Shown in pieces: positions 11,501 through 24,245 of a stretch of DNA of 64,000 nucleotides. Where the stretch lies: NCBI GenBank assembly GCA_964019695.1, contig OZ026515.1, positions 134,660,549 to 134,724,548 on the forward strand, given 5' to 3'. This DNA is from Loripinus fragilis (taxonomy: Eukaryota; Mollusca; Bivalvia; Lucinida; Lucinidae). Every line of letters starts with the position of its first letter. The first letter of the stretch is position 1. The notes under the pieces are model-generated. The model ran no database searches and was not told the origin of the DNA. It worked only from the letters and a program-made list of their open reading frames with translations. The position numbers and the translations under genes are program-made.

Positions 11501-11843
11501 TCTTGGCATTGCACTTAGAAATAGAGGGATACACTACACTTCTTCTATACTTACTCCTAGAGTTCCTGAGTACAGGTGACTTAAATGGTGATAGACAAAC
11601 TTTTAAGTGGTTTCTAAAAAGGGCAGAGTCAGAAACTCCATGTAAATTAATTTTAGTGGCCAAATGAAGTTTCAGAGGTGAAACGTAAACAGATGGTAAC
11701 ATAGAATTATATCTATTGGTGGACTGGGGAACCTGTATGGAAGAAGCAGAATGTAACCGAAGAGGAGAAAGTAAAATTTTGACTGTTTTCAGGCTATTCA
11801 TAATTGAGTTTTTAAGTTTATACCATACATTGAAAAGCAGCAT
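8585..11843 (-). pseudogene. Naiad polyprotein: GIY-YIG endonuclease plus reverse transcriptase, with in-frame UGA codons
   Basis: It starts at ATG 11843 with a basic N-terminus and a Cys cluster (KRCSCCKHLCCK). A one-base indel in a T5 run (11431-11435) shifts into the main frame. That frame is then free of TAA and TAG down to about 10037 but holds TGA at 11402-11404, 11369-11371, 10997-10999 and 10502-10504. Endonuclease landmarks are VIYV, YVGQT, R and H in KTRFSEH, a second His pair (RHIKQTNH) and ELKWIKLL. The linker has the UGA in S-U-D-C, the expected CxC site, and is followed by YQPAGHIVTGDL. RT landmarks are YWLPKLHKRP, SRFIA, STLYTTLPH, GIPMGTNCAP and RYLDDLL. Two further one-base shifts (near 10037 and near 9900) bracket a 140-base stretch and cancel. 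So the copy is slightly damaged, but the UGA codons look ancestral (possible selenocysteine) and not random decay. Confidence 0.78.
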
Positions 11844-12161
11844 TCATATCGGTTATTAATAGTAATATCCAGCTGCTACATTTGAGAAATAGCTAAAGCT
11901 CAAAACATATAACTAAGTCTAATACAAGTACAAAGAAACACAGAGAAAGCAATAGTTATTAACGAGATACGAATGCTGGTCTACACTGCTCCTTAAATGA
12001 GGTATTTAATTGATACCAATAGGGAAGTTAATGCAATGAATGATTGTCAAGTGTAAATCCTGACTATAGTAATAATAACGACATTAAATGCAAGTACGGG
12101 GAAACTTTTAACAGTAACCACGCAGCACAAACACAAGAGTCGTGACATCAAAAATAGTTAG

Positions 12162-12368
12162 TGAGTATGATCAGGAAATACCACAATCACAAACTGCAGA
12201 CAACCCTGTGGCACCGCGAGGAAGAGCCGCTCAACCATCACAAGACACCAGGAGGACAAATAAAGCAAAGCAATCAGCTCTCTCTTCCCCATCAAGATGA
12301 TTGCAAAACTAGAATGGATATAAAGTAACATACAACAAAACATAGAACAATTACAGACTCCCACAAAG
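12162..12368 (-). repeat. Pseudo-LTR copy at the 5' side of the Naiad element
   Basis: This is the upstream partner of 8037-8243. The match stops at 'cccaca'; beyond it lies unrelated sequence. The distance between the two copies (4125 bases) is one element unit, as expected for a partial tandem insertion. Confidence 0.85.
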
Positions 12369-13344
12369 CCTACCAAAGTTACTAGAAGATGCAAAAGCAT
12401 ACATTTAATTCAGCTAAAAAGTTGATTGCTCATCAGCTGATGGCATCACTACCAAATTTCCTTACAAAGTTGCATGCAAATAGTTTGGACCCAAATCAGT
12501 CTGGTCCACAGGGAGTGGACTCATCTGAGCCCACATTTGATGCAATTTTGGCTTCTAAATTACAATACGGGCTGACAATACAGAGCATTTTACTAAACAA
12601 ATACATAAAAAATACTTATTCGACCAAATAAGCCAATTGTGCACAAAACTAAAATTCTTGACTGGCTTTGAAAATAGTGTTGATTCAGAATCAACATTTT
12701 TTTCATCCACATGATTAATTTATATTGATAATGGAGTGAACAGCCTATGAAATACTCAATGTGGGCTTAAAAATACCATGTGAGTTTATAAGTTCCAACA
12801 TGGTTAGTCAAGTTCTTCTGCAAGATGATATTTTTTTTATTTTTATTTTTTTTATAATTTTATTTCAAAATATCCTCATCTATACAATTCTAAACAATAC
12901 ATATTACATACATTTATTATACATTTTGAGAGAGAGAGTGAGAGAGAGAGAGGTTTTATACAATACTTTTCGTTTCTCATTACTTTGCATATATTCAACT
13001 ATCGGCTTTGTCTGGGTTACTTATTTGGTCTGGTGTAAATCTACATCTGTTTTTGTGACATTTATTACTTCTCGCTTAATTGTTGGAATTAAAATTGGTA
13101 CGTATATGTATGACTTGCGCAAATGTTTCATTCATCACTATACTTTTTAAACTACGCGACATGATAACCGCTACCTTGTTATACATAAAGGTTAGCATGT
13201 TTTTGGTATATCTTAAATAATGTTGTGAAAAGTATTTACTCTCCTATGAGCCTCTTTCTAAAACAACTTAAGGTACAAGAAATATTCTTGCCTTATTTAA
13301 ACGTAAACGGTAAAGGCGTTATATAACATTTAATGTTTGTGTTT

Positions 13345-16220
13345 TCAATTATTTCCAGGAGTATTATTGTTGTTATTATTGTTATTATCATTATTATTAT
13401 TTGTCTGGTCTTGGTTATTGTTAAAGTAATCATAGAATGGGGTCCATTTTGATAGAAACTTTGACATTTTATTGTTGATGTTTGCAATAAACCTTTCGCA
13501 TTGAAATTTGACTTTGAGCATGGAAATAAAGGAATTGATGTTTAATTGTTTGTCAGAAAATTTATTTTTGTAAATATAGTGTTTTGCAACTGCAAGTAGG
13601 TAATTTTCTAATTTACTTTTCCCCTGATATGAAAATAAAATACATTTTGTATCTATATTTATCCTTAAATTAATATTTTGTAACAGCCACATTTGTAAAG
13701 ATTGCCAAAATTCTTTAACTTTATCACAATCGACAAATAAATGTAAAATTGTTTCTGGTTCCTGTTTACAATAAGAACACAGATTATCTTCAATTTTTCT
13801 TATTCTGTGTAAGAAGGATTTTGTAACCAAAATTTTATTTGTTAATTTGTATTGAAAATCTTTAAGAACTACCTCGTTAAAATCTTTTATAACTGAATTA
13901 TACGTATTCCATTCCTGATCATTTATGTACCCAACCTCGTTCAATCATTTTTCCTGCCTAATAATTTGGTCTACTTGTATCAACTGGTCATAAAATGTTC
14001 TACAGCCCCGTTTATCTTTAAGCAAGTATTTAACATAGATATTACATGTAACATTATATTTAGTCTGGATACATACTTGCCTGTTATTTATAATTATGTT
14101 TTTCCAATTATTTGGAATTTTACGAATTAATGATTGGTAATCCAAAAATGTGCCATTAATACCGTATGTTTCTTTTAAAGCATCAAACTGATACATATTG
14201 CCGTCTATATCTAATAAGTCTGATACTTGTTTAATTCCTTTTTTGAACCAGTTGTTAATATATAAATTTTGCCCTCTGTTTAAATTATTGTTGAACCAGA
14301 TAGGTGAACAGAGAATGTGGTTTACTGATTCTACTTTACAGACATTACAAAATTTTGACCACGAGTTAAGACAATCTTTCCAAAACGGATTGTGTAAGTT
14401 TTTACTAAACTCTACAGAGTATCCAGGCCCGCAGCTAAAGAATTTATTAAAATCAATTTTTGACAAAGAATACCATTCTATGTTTTCAGAGTTCTGAATT
14501 ACTCTCCTAAACCAAGATATTTTGAGTGCTCTGATAAATTCTGGAAGGTTTATCATTCTGAGCCCCCCTGCTTTAAAGTTTTTAACAATGATGCTTCGCT
14601 TAATTCTATCTGGACCCCCATTCCATAAAAATTTATAAAATATTTTTTCTATGTTTTTCAACAAATTGTCAGGTGGATTTGGAAGTGCAAGTAACATGTG
14701 AATAAACTTCGCAAGTGCTAATGATTTTATTATAGTTATTCTACCCATGAGAGTTAGTTTTCTTTTTTACCATTGTTTGCAAACGCCTTCAACCTTTTTG
14801 ATTATTTCATTGTAATTCAAGTCCCAAATATTATATATTTCTGTTGAAAATGTAACACCTAAAATTTTAAAAGGTCCCTGTGTCCAATCTAATCTAAAAT
14901 TATGGCACATTCGTGTTGTAGAGTTACTTAATGAACCTATCCATATTGCTTTGTTTTTTTCAGCATTCATCCTTAGCCCCGACATTGTATAAAATTTTTG
15001 TAAGATGTCTAGTGTTTCTCTGAGAGAGTTTTCACTTCCATTTAAGAACAATTGCGTATCATCTGCATATTAAATTATTTTGTATTCCTTATCTATTATT
15101 ATTCCGTGTATATCATTATTATTTCTTATCATTTTCCCTAAGATTTCACCACATAAAATAAAAATATAGGGAGATATTGGGTCACCTTGTCTACACCCCC
15201 GCTTTAAATAGAAAAAATCTGACATAAATCCATTCTGAATGATACATGATTCTGCTCCTTTTTGAAAGAGACTAATCCATCTAACAATAGATGGTCCAAA
15301 ATTATAATACTTGAATGTTTTAACTATAAATTTCCAGGAGACAGTGTCAAAAGCTTTTTCAAAGTCAATTGATAAAATAAGGCCCTGAAGGTTCCGATTT
15401 TTTTTTTCAAATAGAACATCATATATTAAACGTATATTTTCTCCTATAAATCTCCCTGAGATGAAACCTTTTTGATTTTTGTGAATAAGGTTGTCTAAAG
15501 TCAATTTAAGTCTGTTTGCTATAGCAGCTGAAGCCATTTTGTATACAACGTTTAACAAAGAAATTGGTCTCCAGTTTTTTAAATTATATCTACATTTATT
15601 TGGTTTGGGTAAACATGTTATTATACCTTGCTTCTGAGTCACTGATAAAAGACCTGTTCTATAGCCATAGTTTATAGACCTAAGAACAAACACCCCAATG
15701 TCAATCCAAAAGAATTTGAAAAATTCAACAGTATAGCCATCCAGACCTGGACTCTTTTCATTTTTCATATTTTTAGTGCCTTTGCTAATTCAGCATATGT
15801 TATTTCCCCTTCAATTGTTTCTGCCTCTGCATCTGAAAGTTTAGTTTCGTTTTCACCAATGATATTTTCAATAGGTGTATCATCATTGATTTCGGTCACA
15901 TTGTCATATAGTTTTTCATAAAATTGTTTTTGGCAGTTTAATACATCTTTCGTTTTTGTATACTCAATATCCTCATCTATTAATTTATTAATAACTTTAC
16001 TTGTATAATTTCTAGTTTCCAAACTAAAAAAATAATTTGTAGGTTTTTCCCCTAGGTCCATATATCTACATTTGGATCTTAACATGACACCTTCTATTTT
16101 TTCATTTCTCAGATTAACCAATTCAGTTTGTTTTTGCACTAAATTGACAACAGTTTGATTATTAACATTGATACCATTTAAACATATTTCATTCTCCAGG
16201 CGTTTAATGTCTTCTTCCAA
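13345..16220 (-). pseudogene. Reverse transcriptase and C-terminal region of the L1/Tx1-like element
   Basis: RT motifs are visible: KSPGLDGYTVEFFK, NWRPISLLNVVYK, FISGRF, LILSIDFEKAFDTV, GCRQGDPISPYIF and YADDTQLF. The catalytic YADD is immediately preceded by a TAA (about 15067-15069), probably from a Gln codon. A second TAA lies at 14767-14769, before the KRKLTLMGRI block. A TGA at 13945-13947 probably replaces Trp. A Cys-His knuckle (CSYCKQEPETILHLFVDC) closes the protein. The 15765-16220 part is shifted relative to the rest. The copy is dead. Confidence 0.85.
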
Positions 16221-16261
16221 TGCATTTTCTTCCTTTACTCTTTTCTTTTTTTCTCAGAACT

Positions 16262-17215
16262 TTATTTTATTGTATTACCCCTTATCATCATTAATAAAGT
16301 TTCTAGAAATAATTGATCATTTATATTGAACTGAATTTCATCATTAGCTATGTTTACATCATTTCCATTGTTCACATATGTTTTCTTTACATCTTCAATT
16401 GTATTTTTTATAAGTGTCACATATTCATCATCTTTTAAAAGTGTATTATTAAATTTCCAATATCCCTTCCCTCTTTCACTTTCTAACAATTTTAATTTTA
16501 AAGTTATCCCCGAATGATCAGTTCTATACCCTGGAATAATTTCAGCATCAACAACATATTGTGACATGTTTTCGCTTACAAGGAAATAATCTAATCTGGC
16601 CTGCTTAATCGTTGGATTTAACCTGCGCCATGTATATTTTCTACAGTTTTCATTTATCACGCGCCAAGCATCTACAAAATTTTCTTTTTCAATAAAATCG
16701 AAAATTATCTTTCTTGCTCTTGGGTTATTTACATGTAAATAATTATTATAGTCCAGGTCTGGATCTAACACGAAATTCCAATCGCCACATATAATTACTT
16801 GATCGTTTTCAAATTCAGAGATTTTTTGGATTATATTGGTATAGAAATTTGGATTATCTTCATTAGGACCATATATATTTACTAATGTAATTCTTTTGCC
16901 TTGAATAGTTATATCTAATAAAATGTAGTTTCCATTTTTGTCAGTTTTGACTCCCTCTACCTTAAATTCAAAATTATTGTTAATTAATATCATAACTCCG
17001 CGGCTACTGTTCGTAAATGAACTAAAAAACACGTCATATCCCCATTCAGACTTTGTGAAGGGTTCTAATTGTTTATTAATATGAACATCTTGTAAGCAAA
17101 TTATATTGTATTTTTTGTTTCTAACGTACTGAAATAAGTCTCTGCGTTTGTTTGCAGCGGACAGTCCTCCTCTACAATTTTGCGAGAATATATGCAGCTG
17201 TTCATCCATTACCAA
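16262..17215 (-). pseudogene. AP endonuclease domain of the L1/Tx1-like element
   Basis: A 317-residue ORF. Visible landmarks of the exonuclease-endonuclease-phosphatase fold, in order, are SQNCRGG (N-terminal Asn), CLQDVHI, NIYGPN, ICGDWNFV (catalytic Asp/Asn), ARLDYFLVS and YRTDHSGI (terminal Asp-His). The domain would nick target DNA to prime reverse transcription. The frame ends in TAA at 16262, and the RT part continues in other frames, so one or more indels separate the two halves. Confidence 0.85.
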
Positions 17216-17851
17216 TTAGCATTAAAACTTTGATATATAATACACCAGGAATTATCAGAACACTAAACGACGTAGTAGTGCAGACATAGCTAATAGTAAC
17301 ATAGACACAATAATGAGGAAATCTACATACTTTATGTGAGAAGAAGAAAGAGTAGCTTACCGTAAAACACATCATTTTCTGGCAAACATGATGTTTAGAT
17401 ATGGGGTATTACAATATTAATAATTCTAAGTATATAAATTTTCTATGATGTTATATTTGATTTTTGCAGAAATTACTTATAGCGCCTGCCTGTAGTCGGG
17501 TATCGACACTCTTGTTAACTCAACGCCTCAATGAACATATATCTCGTGCAAATTCTATATAGACATTTATAAACCCGTTAGCGGCGATTTTTTATTTGCA
17601 TGCTTTAACCCTTAGTAAACAGTTTCGGCCCAGACCAGAACCAATTTGGGTCTGAGCTGGTTCTAAACTGTTCTACATCTTGATGATATAAGTGTAATAT
17701 CTTTAAGACAGATAAGAAATTTAATACAGCAACAGCACAGCAGATTAAAGTACAGCGCGCAAAGGGTTAATGTTCTTAGCGATGTGCAGATATACATGGA
17801 GTATTTACTTAGTATGTGCGTTTAGATTAATTTTATTCGCTTAATATAGTT

Positions 17852-17948
17852 CACAGTATGTAAACTGAAATAAACATCCTGTACCTTTTCCTCCTAGCTT
17901 ACGCCGTATAAACATGAATTTCAGTGCTCGTGCGTAACCAGTAGTCGG
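17852..17948 (+). repeat. Left 97-bp terminal inverted repeat
   Basis: It begins cacagtatgtaaactg and ends ccagtagtcgg. It matches the reverse complement of 26252-26348 at about 91 of 97 positions. Confidence 0.85.
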
Positions 17949-18659
17949 TAATCGTGCCGATTTGAGGTTTTATGCCGATTTTTTTTGGACCAGCTATCAT
18001 GATTTAGCGACTGTAGCATACGTGTGGTAAGTTAATTGTGTATTCTCTTGTTTTAATCCCCATTTAACCTTGTATAGCGAAATCCTCCGTGCTGTTTTTT
18101 TAATTTGCATTCAACCCAGCTTATTAAATCTGGCGTTATTGTCAAAGAAAACGCAGGTTGCTGTCAATCCTTTTCATCAAGAGTCCGTATATGAATAGTT
18201 TTGCCCTCCACCCAAAGAATTATTATGAGATCTTTACAAATTATGCTTAAAAATGTTTAAAATGGTGTCCACTGACAATACAAATACTATACCAACAACT
18301 GCGCTCACACTGTACCACTAACTTGGATGCATGATGAAGTAACTTTACCGCTAACTGGATGAAGCTAAATCTGACTTCATGCTCATACAGTTATAAATTC
18401 CATCTTTATAATCTCAAGACGCATTCCAGTGTTTTCATTGATTTAGAAAATAAAATAACAGGGTCATGTACATCATTTAGCTCTCACAAACGAATTAAAA
18501 GCTTTCATCTAATTATAATTTCAAGAGAGTTTATTACTTTCATGCATCTAAGTAGCGATGATTGAGACAAGCCTTCCATTCCCACAGTTTCGCCAATGAT
18601 ATTCATCTTTTACACTCACAAGTAAAGTTTGTTTTGGTGCTTGAGTTATCAGTTAACAA

Positions 18660-18790
18660 ATCAGTCATGTCTGAACAATTTCCTGTCATCCTCTGTTGAA
18701 CCAGCACTTATAAGTGGATAAAGCCTTTTGGTGAAGGACACATAATCATAAAGGAAGGGTGTATATTAGACACAGGCTGCCAACCCCCTG
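18660..18790 (-). mobile_element. Strongly worn type 2 SINE relative
   Basis: 'acaatttcctgtcatcctct', 'gttgaaccagcacttataag' and 'ggtgaaggacacataatc' follow the order of the type 2 body. Confidence 0.4.
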
Positions 18791-19389
18791 AAGATAGCTA
18801 CAGATTTACACTCAAATAATGCATTTACATATATGTGATAGTGTCAAAATCTCATGAGCTGGCCTGTTCTTTGATGATTCCCATTGGTGATTTTTTTCAT
18901 GAAACAAATTAAGAATTGTATGATGATATTTTTGCTGATACAGAATATTAAATACCGTTCGGACAGCTGTAGAGTGTCTTTCTAATCCCAATTGCAATTT
19001 GGAGAGTGGATTATGAAAATGGACATCATGTGCCCATCTTTCTATTAATTCATCCACCCATCTGTCCATAACACGTCCTTGTCCTTTCCAGCTCTCCTGA
19101 ACTATTTGAAAGATCTTTATCAAACTTGGTGAAATGTTGATCCTACTAAAATGGTATGCAAAACCAATAGCATAACTATGCAGGCTCAATGTCAAGGTCA
19201 CAATCATAAGTCAATGGAGGCTGCTATTTATAAAATTTTAATTAACTTCCAATAATTTTTAAAAACCAATAAAATTCCCAGTTTCATCACAAAATGTACA
19301 TTTTTTGCGTCTCCTGCAAATCATGGTGGTCACATATGGATCATGTCTAGGTCGTCATCGTCGTCTTCTGAGTTGTCCATGTTGTAACA

Positions 19390-19800
19390 CTTTTGGTTTC
19401 CAATCGATAACTTTTGAAGGGATCCATCAATTTATTCAAACTTTACATAAATGTCAACCGTCATTTAATACAGATCAGGTTTGAATGGTTGATAATCCGC
19501 AAAATTTTGACTTAGTTATGACCCCTTTTATACTTAGATTGTGGCTAAATTGTGGGTTTTAATCAAAAAACTTTTGAAGGGATGCAACTATTGCATTCAA
19601 TTTTTACTGAAGGCTAAAGCATCATAGAATACAGGTTCGAATTTGGAGATCATTCACATTTTGTTTACTGAGTTATGGCCCTGTTTTGACTTAGGTTTAG
19701 GCTAATGCTAAAGCTATATTGGCTTTTTTGTGGAATAAAATTCACATTTCTCCAAAACTATATCTGACAACTTCTCACTGTAGGCCATGGTTACCCAGTG
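19390..19800. repeat. Short tandem array with 'acttttgaagggat' and 'gagttatggccc'
   Basis: Two to three worn units of about 170-180 bases; a common bivalve-type repeat phrase. The preceding 18790-19390 is unassigned. Confidence 0.5.
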
Positions 19801-19994
19801 CCTTTAGATAAACATGACAGTGATTAAAAATTTACCCCACCCCTAGACCCCTTAGGTGGGGTCAAATGTAAAATATTTAAATTTTACAATAACTCAACAT
19901 TTTTTACTGAATTGTCGCATGCAGACAGAGATAAAATGAAACATATCAAACGTGGTTTTAGATCAAAGGCATCGATCGGACCCCCTGGGTAGAC

Positions 19995-20960
19995 TTAGGT
20001 GGTGGGGTCAAAAGCTCAAAATTCAACTTCTTCAGAATATGGTCATGTTGCATATCAAATTAAAAGGAATCACACATGCAGCAACATGGTAGGGAATATT
20101 TTGCCAGCAGACCCCCCCCCCCCCCCCCCCCCCCCCCCCGCCAACACTGGGGGTTTAAGTGTCAAAATACAACTTTTTCAGAACATAACCATGTTGCATA
20201 TTAAATTTAAGTATATCACCAATGCAGCAAAATGGTAGCGAATGTTTTGCTGGCAGACCCCCCCCCCCAACCCTTGGGGTCAATAGGTCAAAATTCAACT
20301 TGTTCAGAACATGGTCCTGTTGCATATCAAATTAAAGAAGAATCGCAAATGCAGCAACATGGTAGGAAATATTTTGCAGCAGACTCCCCCTGCCAACACT
20401 GGGGGTCTAAATGTCAAAATTTATGTCAAGAGGAATAATATACATGTATATGAAACATATCAAATGTGATTTTAGATCAAAGGCCTTGGTCTGATCCCCT
20501 GGGTGGACTTAGGCGTTGGGGTCAAAAGCTCAAAATTCAACTTCTTCAGAACATGGTCATGTTGCATATGAAATTAAATGGACTCACAAATGAAGCGACA
20601 TGGTGGCAAATGTTTTGCCCGCAGAACCCCCACCTGATCCTGTGGGTGGGCTAAAGATTCCACTGTTTTAGAACATGGTCATGTTGCATATCAAATTAAA
20701 TGGAATCACGAATGCAGCAACAGTGACATATTCTGTCCTTACACACTCTCGCGACCCCTGGGATGAAGTCAAAGGTCAAAACAATTTTTTTTTCTTCTTA
20801 AAGTAGTCATGTTGCATATCAATTAAAGAGAATGGAGCATAGAGAATCATACAAGCACATATTCTGCCCTCACACACACACTCACACACACACACACACA
20901 CACACACAATCTGTGGGTTGGATTAAAAGGTGAAAAAAATCTGAATGTGGTTCCGTTGCA
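19995..20960. repeat. Tandem repeat of about 125-145 bp with C-runs
   Basis: 'catgttgcatatcaaattaa' or variants recur seven times (near 20045, 20185, 20315, 20555, 20675, 20805 and 20945). Most units end in a C-rich run, the longest about 30 C at 20110-20140. A (CA)n run lies at 20875-20908. Confidence 0.8.
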
Positions 20961-22460
20961 TATTAAATTTAGGGGAAAGAAAGAAGTATAGACCTATACA
21001 GAAACAAACACTTTGACCTTACACACACCCCTGACCTCTGGCTCAGGTTGAAGGCAGATCTTAAAATTGTACAGATAAGTTTATTTGTTTATTAAACAAA
21101 GCACTGAAAACTAGATAGCCTAAATGGCCGAAACTAGCTAGTCTGGCCCAGAAAACTAATAACCTTGTAAGTCCGTCTATCTGTCTGTCCGTCCGTCCGT
21201 CCGTCCATTACCAGCTAGTGAAAAAACTCACAATGCTTGCACCACACGCTATATTTTGATCACATTTTACATGTCAACATTGTCTAACCACGGGCATGTG
21301 TAACAGCCATTTTAATGGACGAGGCTTTGCTGAGCATCAGACTGACCGGTCGTGGCCTGTTAGTTAAAATGCTCATAGCTCTTAAACCATTTGGAATTAA
21401 AAACTTAGAAAACTGCCGGAAAACACAAAGTATATGTTAGATTGAAAACAAATGTAAATCGCAATATATTTTAATCAATAACAATTATTTATTCAAAGAC
21501 TTTCACACAACTCGCAGATGGGCACTATAACCACAGTGTGAGTCCGTTTACTCGTCCAATTTGTGTTCCACATATTCCGTCTGGTACCTGACAGTGATTA
21601 TTTTACTTTCACCATGGGCCGTCCACATTACAGGCAGTTGATTACACAGGCAATTTGACTGAATTTGGTTCCGCGGTTTAGGAGCATAACACATATGGAC
21701 AAATGGACAGACATACACACTTTTACCCAGGTGACACGAATCGTGAAGGGACCACAAATAATGTGTACATACACACCATACTGTTTAAGCAAGTAACTGA
21801 AAACTGTGAAGGATTTATGTAGAGAACTACTAGACAGTGTTACATACTAAACATATAAGCTGAAAGTCTCATGGTTTCAGAAGAAATTTTGAAGTTTTTT
21901 TTCATTACAAGTCTATGGAAAAGCTTGATCCCCGGGGCGGGCTAGTTTGCACCCCTCGGACTTGAGAGGCTTCATTTATGAAGAGGGCCACCAGACATTG
22001 CTACATTAGTAATATAAAAGCTTTGGGCCGTATAGTTTCATAGAATATAAGTGTACGGAGCTAAATAATGCCATGGCAACCACAGTTCATTATTCAATCA
22101 GCCAATGTAAAGCATCTTCGGGCAAATGAAAAAGACGCATTTATTTGCCTGAAGATGCTTTACATGAAATTTTGATAAAATTGGCCCCATATACGTTATA
22201 CTACTTACAGTGTGGACAGACGACGCTGCACCATTGACATACTAATGCCTGATCTGAGCTTTCGGATCAGGTGAGCTTACAAACAGACAGTTAAAAAGCG
22301 ATTTTAAATAGGGAGATAAAATTAATCTTAAACTGTGGAATGAATGCTATATTCGTCATACAGTTCATGAAAACTGACTTCATGTATATTAAAGCCAAAC
22401 ATGAAAAAAAATATATATCAATGCCCTTGCGCATGAGCATTGCTAGTCTCACAGGCATTT
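20960..22460. other. No gene seen
   Basis: Unassigned DNA with a (TCCG)n/(TCTG)n run at 21176-21205 and the hairpin at 22106. It lies inside the putative 8.5-kb element. Confidence 0.5.
22106..22164. repeat. Hairpin (gtaaagcatcttcgggcaaa)
   Basis: A near-perfect inverted repeat with stem of about 22 bp and loop of about 14; probably the core of an old MITE. Confidence 0.55.
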
Positions 22461-22463
22461 AAG

Positions 22464-22608
22464 TGGGCCCCAAAGTGCTTTAGGTAGCGAGTCAGACTGT
22501 CTTACTACATATCCTGGGGTCGCGAGGGTCCCATATTTTCCTGCAGATTGATCATGAAATAATTTCTAAGGTCATTCTAACCCCTTCCGCTGCTCAGTTA
22601 CAAACTTT
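22464..22608 (+). mobile_element. 3'-truncated type 1 SINE
   Basis: The head and the first body block (attgatcatgaaataatttc) are present. It stops at 'cagttacaaac', exactly where the 52-bp satellite begins. Confidence 0.65.
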
Positions 22609-22619
22609 TAAAAATATGA

Positions 22620-24245
22620 CATTTTTCAAAATGTCAAAATACGATATTCAGCCCGATTTCGAATGTCAAAATAGGATTTTGAATGTCAAAGTACGATATT
22701 CGGCCTCAGTTCGAATGCCAAATATGATTTTGAATGTCAAAATACGATATTCGGCAGCAGTTCGAATGACAAAGTAGGATTTTGAATGTCAAAATATGAT
22801 AAATTTGGCCCGATTTCACATGTAAAATTAGAATTTTGAATGTCAAAATACGATATTCAGCCCAATTTCGAATGTCTGAATAGGATTTTGAATGTCAAAA
22901 TACAGTATTCTGCCCCAATTTGAATGTCAAAATTTGATTTTTATGTCAAAATACGATATTCGGCCCCGTTTTGAATGTCAAAATAGGATTTTGCATGTGA
23001 AAATACGATATTCGGCCTCAACTTGAAGGTCAAAAAACGATATTCGGCCCCAGTTCGAATGTCAAAATAGGATTTCGAATGTCAAAATATGATATTCGCC
23101 CAGATTTCGAATGTCAAAATAGGGTTTTGAATGTTGAAATACAACATTCGGCCAAGTTCCAAGGTCAAAATAGGATTTAAAAATGTCAAAATACATTATT
23201 CCCCCCGATTTCCAATGTGGAAATAGGATTTTGAATGTCAAATTACGATATTTGGCCCAAGTTTTAATGTCAAAAAAGGATTTTGAATGTTAAAATATGA
23301 TATTCAGCCTCAATTCGAATGTCAAAATTGGATTTTGAAAAGAATGCCAAAATGCGATATACGGCCCCTTTTCGTATGTCAAAATAGGATTTTGAATGTT
23401 GAAATACGATATTCAACCTCAATTCGAATGTCAAAATAGGATTTTGAATGCCAACTGCGATATTCGGCCCCAGTTAAAATGTCAAAATAGGATTTTGAAT
23501 GTAAAAATTCGATATTCAGCCCTATTTCGAATGTCAAAATAGGATTTTTAATGTCAAAATTCGATATTCGGCCCCAGTTTGATGTCGAAATAGGATTTTG
23601 AATGTCAAAATATGATATTCGGCCGGGTTTCAAATGCCAAAATAGGATTTCGAATGTCAATTGCGATATTCAGTCTCAGCTCGAATGTCAAAATAGGATT
23701 TTGAATGTCGAAATACGATATTCGGCCTCAGTTTGATTGTTAAAATAGGATTTTGAATGTCAAAATACGATATTCCGCCTCAATTCGTATGTCAAAATAG
23801 GATTTTGAATGTCAGAATACGATATTCCGCACCAGTTCAAATGTCAAAATAGGATTTTGAAGGTCAAAATGCGATATTCCGCTTGATTTTGAATTTCAGA
23901 ATAGGATTTTGAACGTCAAAATATGATATTTGGCCTCAATTCGAATGTCAAAATAGGATCTTGAATGTCAAAATACGATATTTGGCCCCAGTTCAAATGT
24001 CAAAATAGGATTTTAAAATGTCAAAATACAATATTTGGCCCCAGTTCGAATGTCAAAATAGGATTTTGAATGTCAAAATACGATATTCGGCCGATTTTGA
24101 ATTTCAAAATTGGATTTTGAATATCAAAATTCGATATTCAGCCCCAGTTTGAGTGTCAAAATAGAATTTTGAATGTAAAAATACTATATTCGGCCTCAGT
24201 TTGAATGTCAAAATACAATACTCGGCCCGATTTTGAATGTGAAAA
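22620..24245. repeat. 52-bp satellite (aatgtcaaaataggattttg)
   Basis: About 31 diverged units of 'aatgtcaaaataggattttg' + 'aatgtcaaaatacgatattc' + 'ggccccagttcg'. Each unit is itself built from two half-repeats starting aatgtcaaaat. The reverse-strand ORFs here come only from the lack of stops. Confidence 0.9.

Larger units (their letters stand above)
8037..12371 (-). mobile_element. Penelope-like retroelement, Naiad type, with pseudo-LTRs
   Basis: This is a nearly full-length element read on the minus strand. A copy of a roughly 207-base sequence lies at each end (8037-8243 and 12162-12368) in the same orientation, the pseudo-LTR arrangement of Penelope-like elements. Between them is a coding region with a Cys-rich N-terminal part, a GIY-YIG endonuclease, a linker and a reverse transcriptase. 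The endonuclease precedes the RT. That permuted order defines the Naiad/Chlamys group; classical Penelope elements carry it at the C-terminus. The RT ends with a clean TAA at 8585-8587. Confidence 0.85.
12826..17215 (-). mobile_element. L1/Tx1-like non-LTR retrotransposon, decayed
   Basis: On the minus strand an AP endonuclease is followed by a reverse transcriptase and a C-terminal zinc knuckle. The 3' end probably falls at the A-rich run near 12826-12860. No ORF1 is recognised upstream of 17215, so the copy may be 5' truncated. The (ATT/GTT)n stretch at 13360-13400 lies inside the coding tail and gives a poly-Asn run. Confidence 0.8.

Noticed and set aside
13945..13947. TGA in the L1/Tx1-like element as recoded
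   Set aside because: The same ORF also has TAA stops, and the site fits a decayed Trp codon, so simple decay explains it.
18812..19207. 131-codon minus-strand ORF
   Set aside because: Its sequence matches the style of common bivalve noncoding repeats ('cattgagcctgcatagttat'), with no domain and no support from context.
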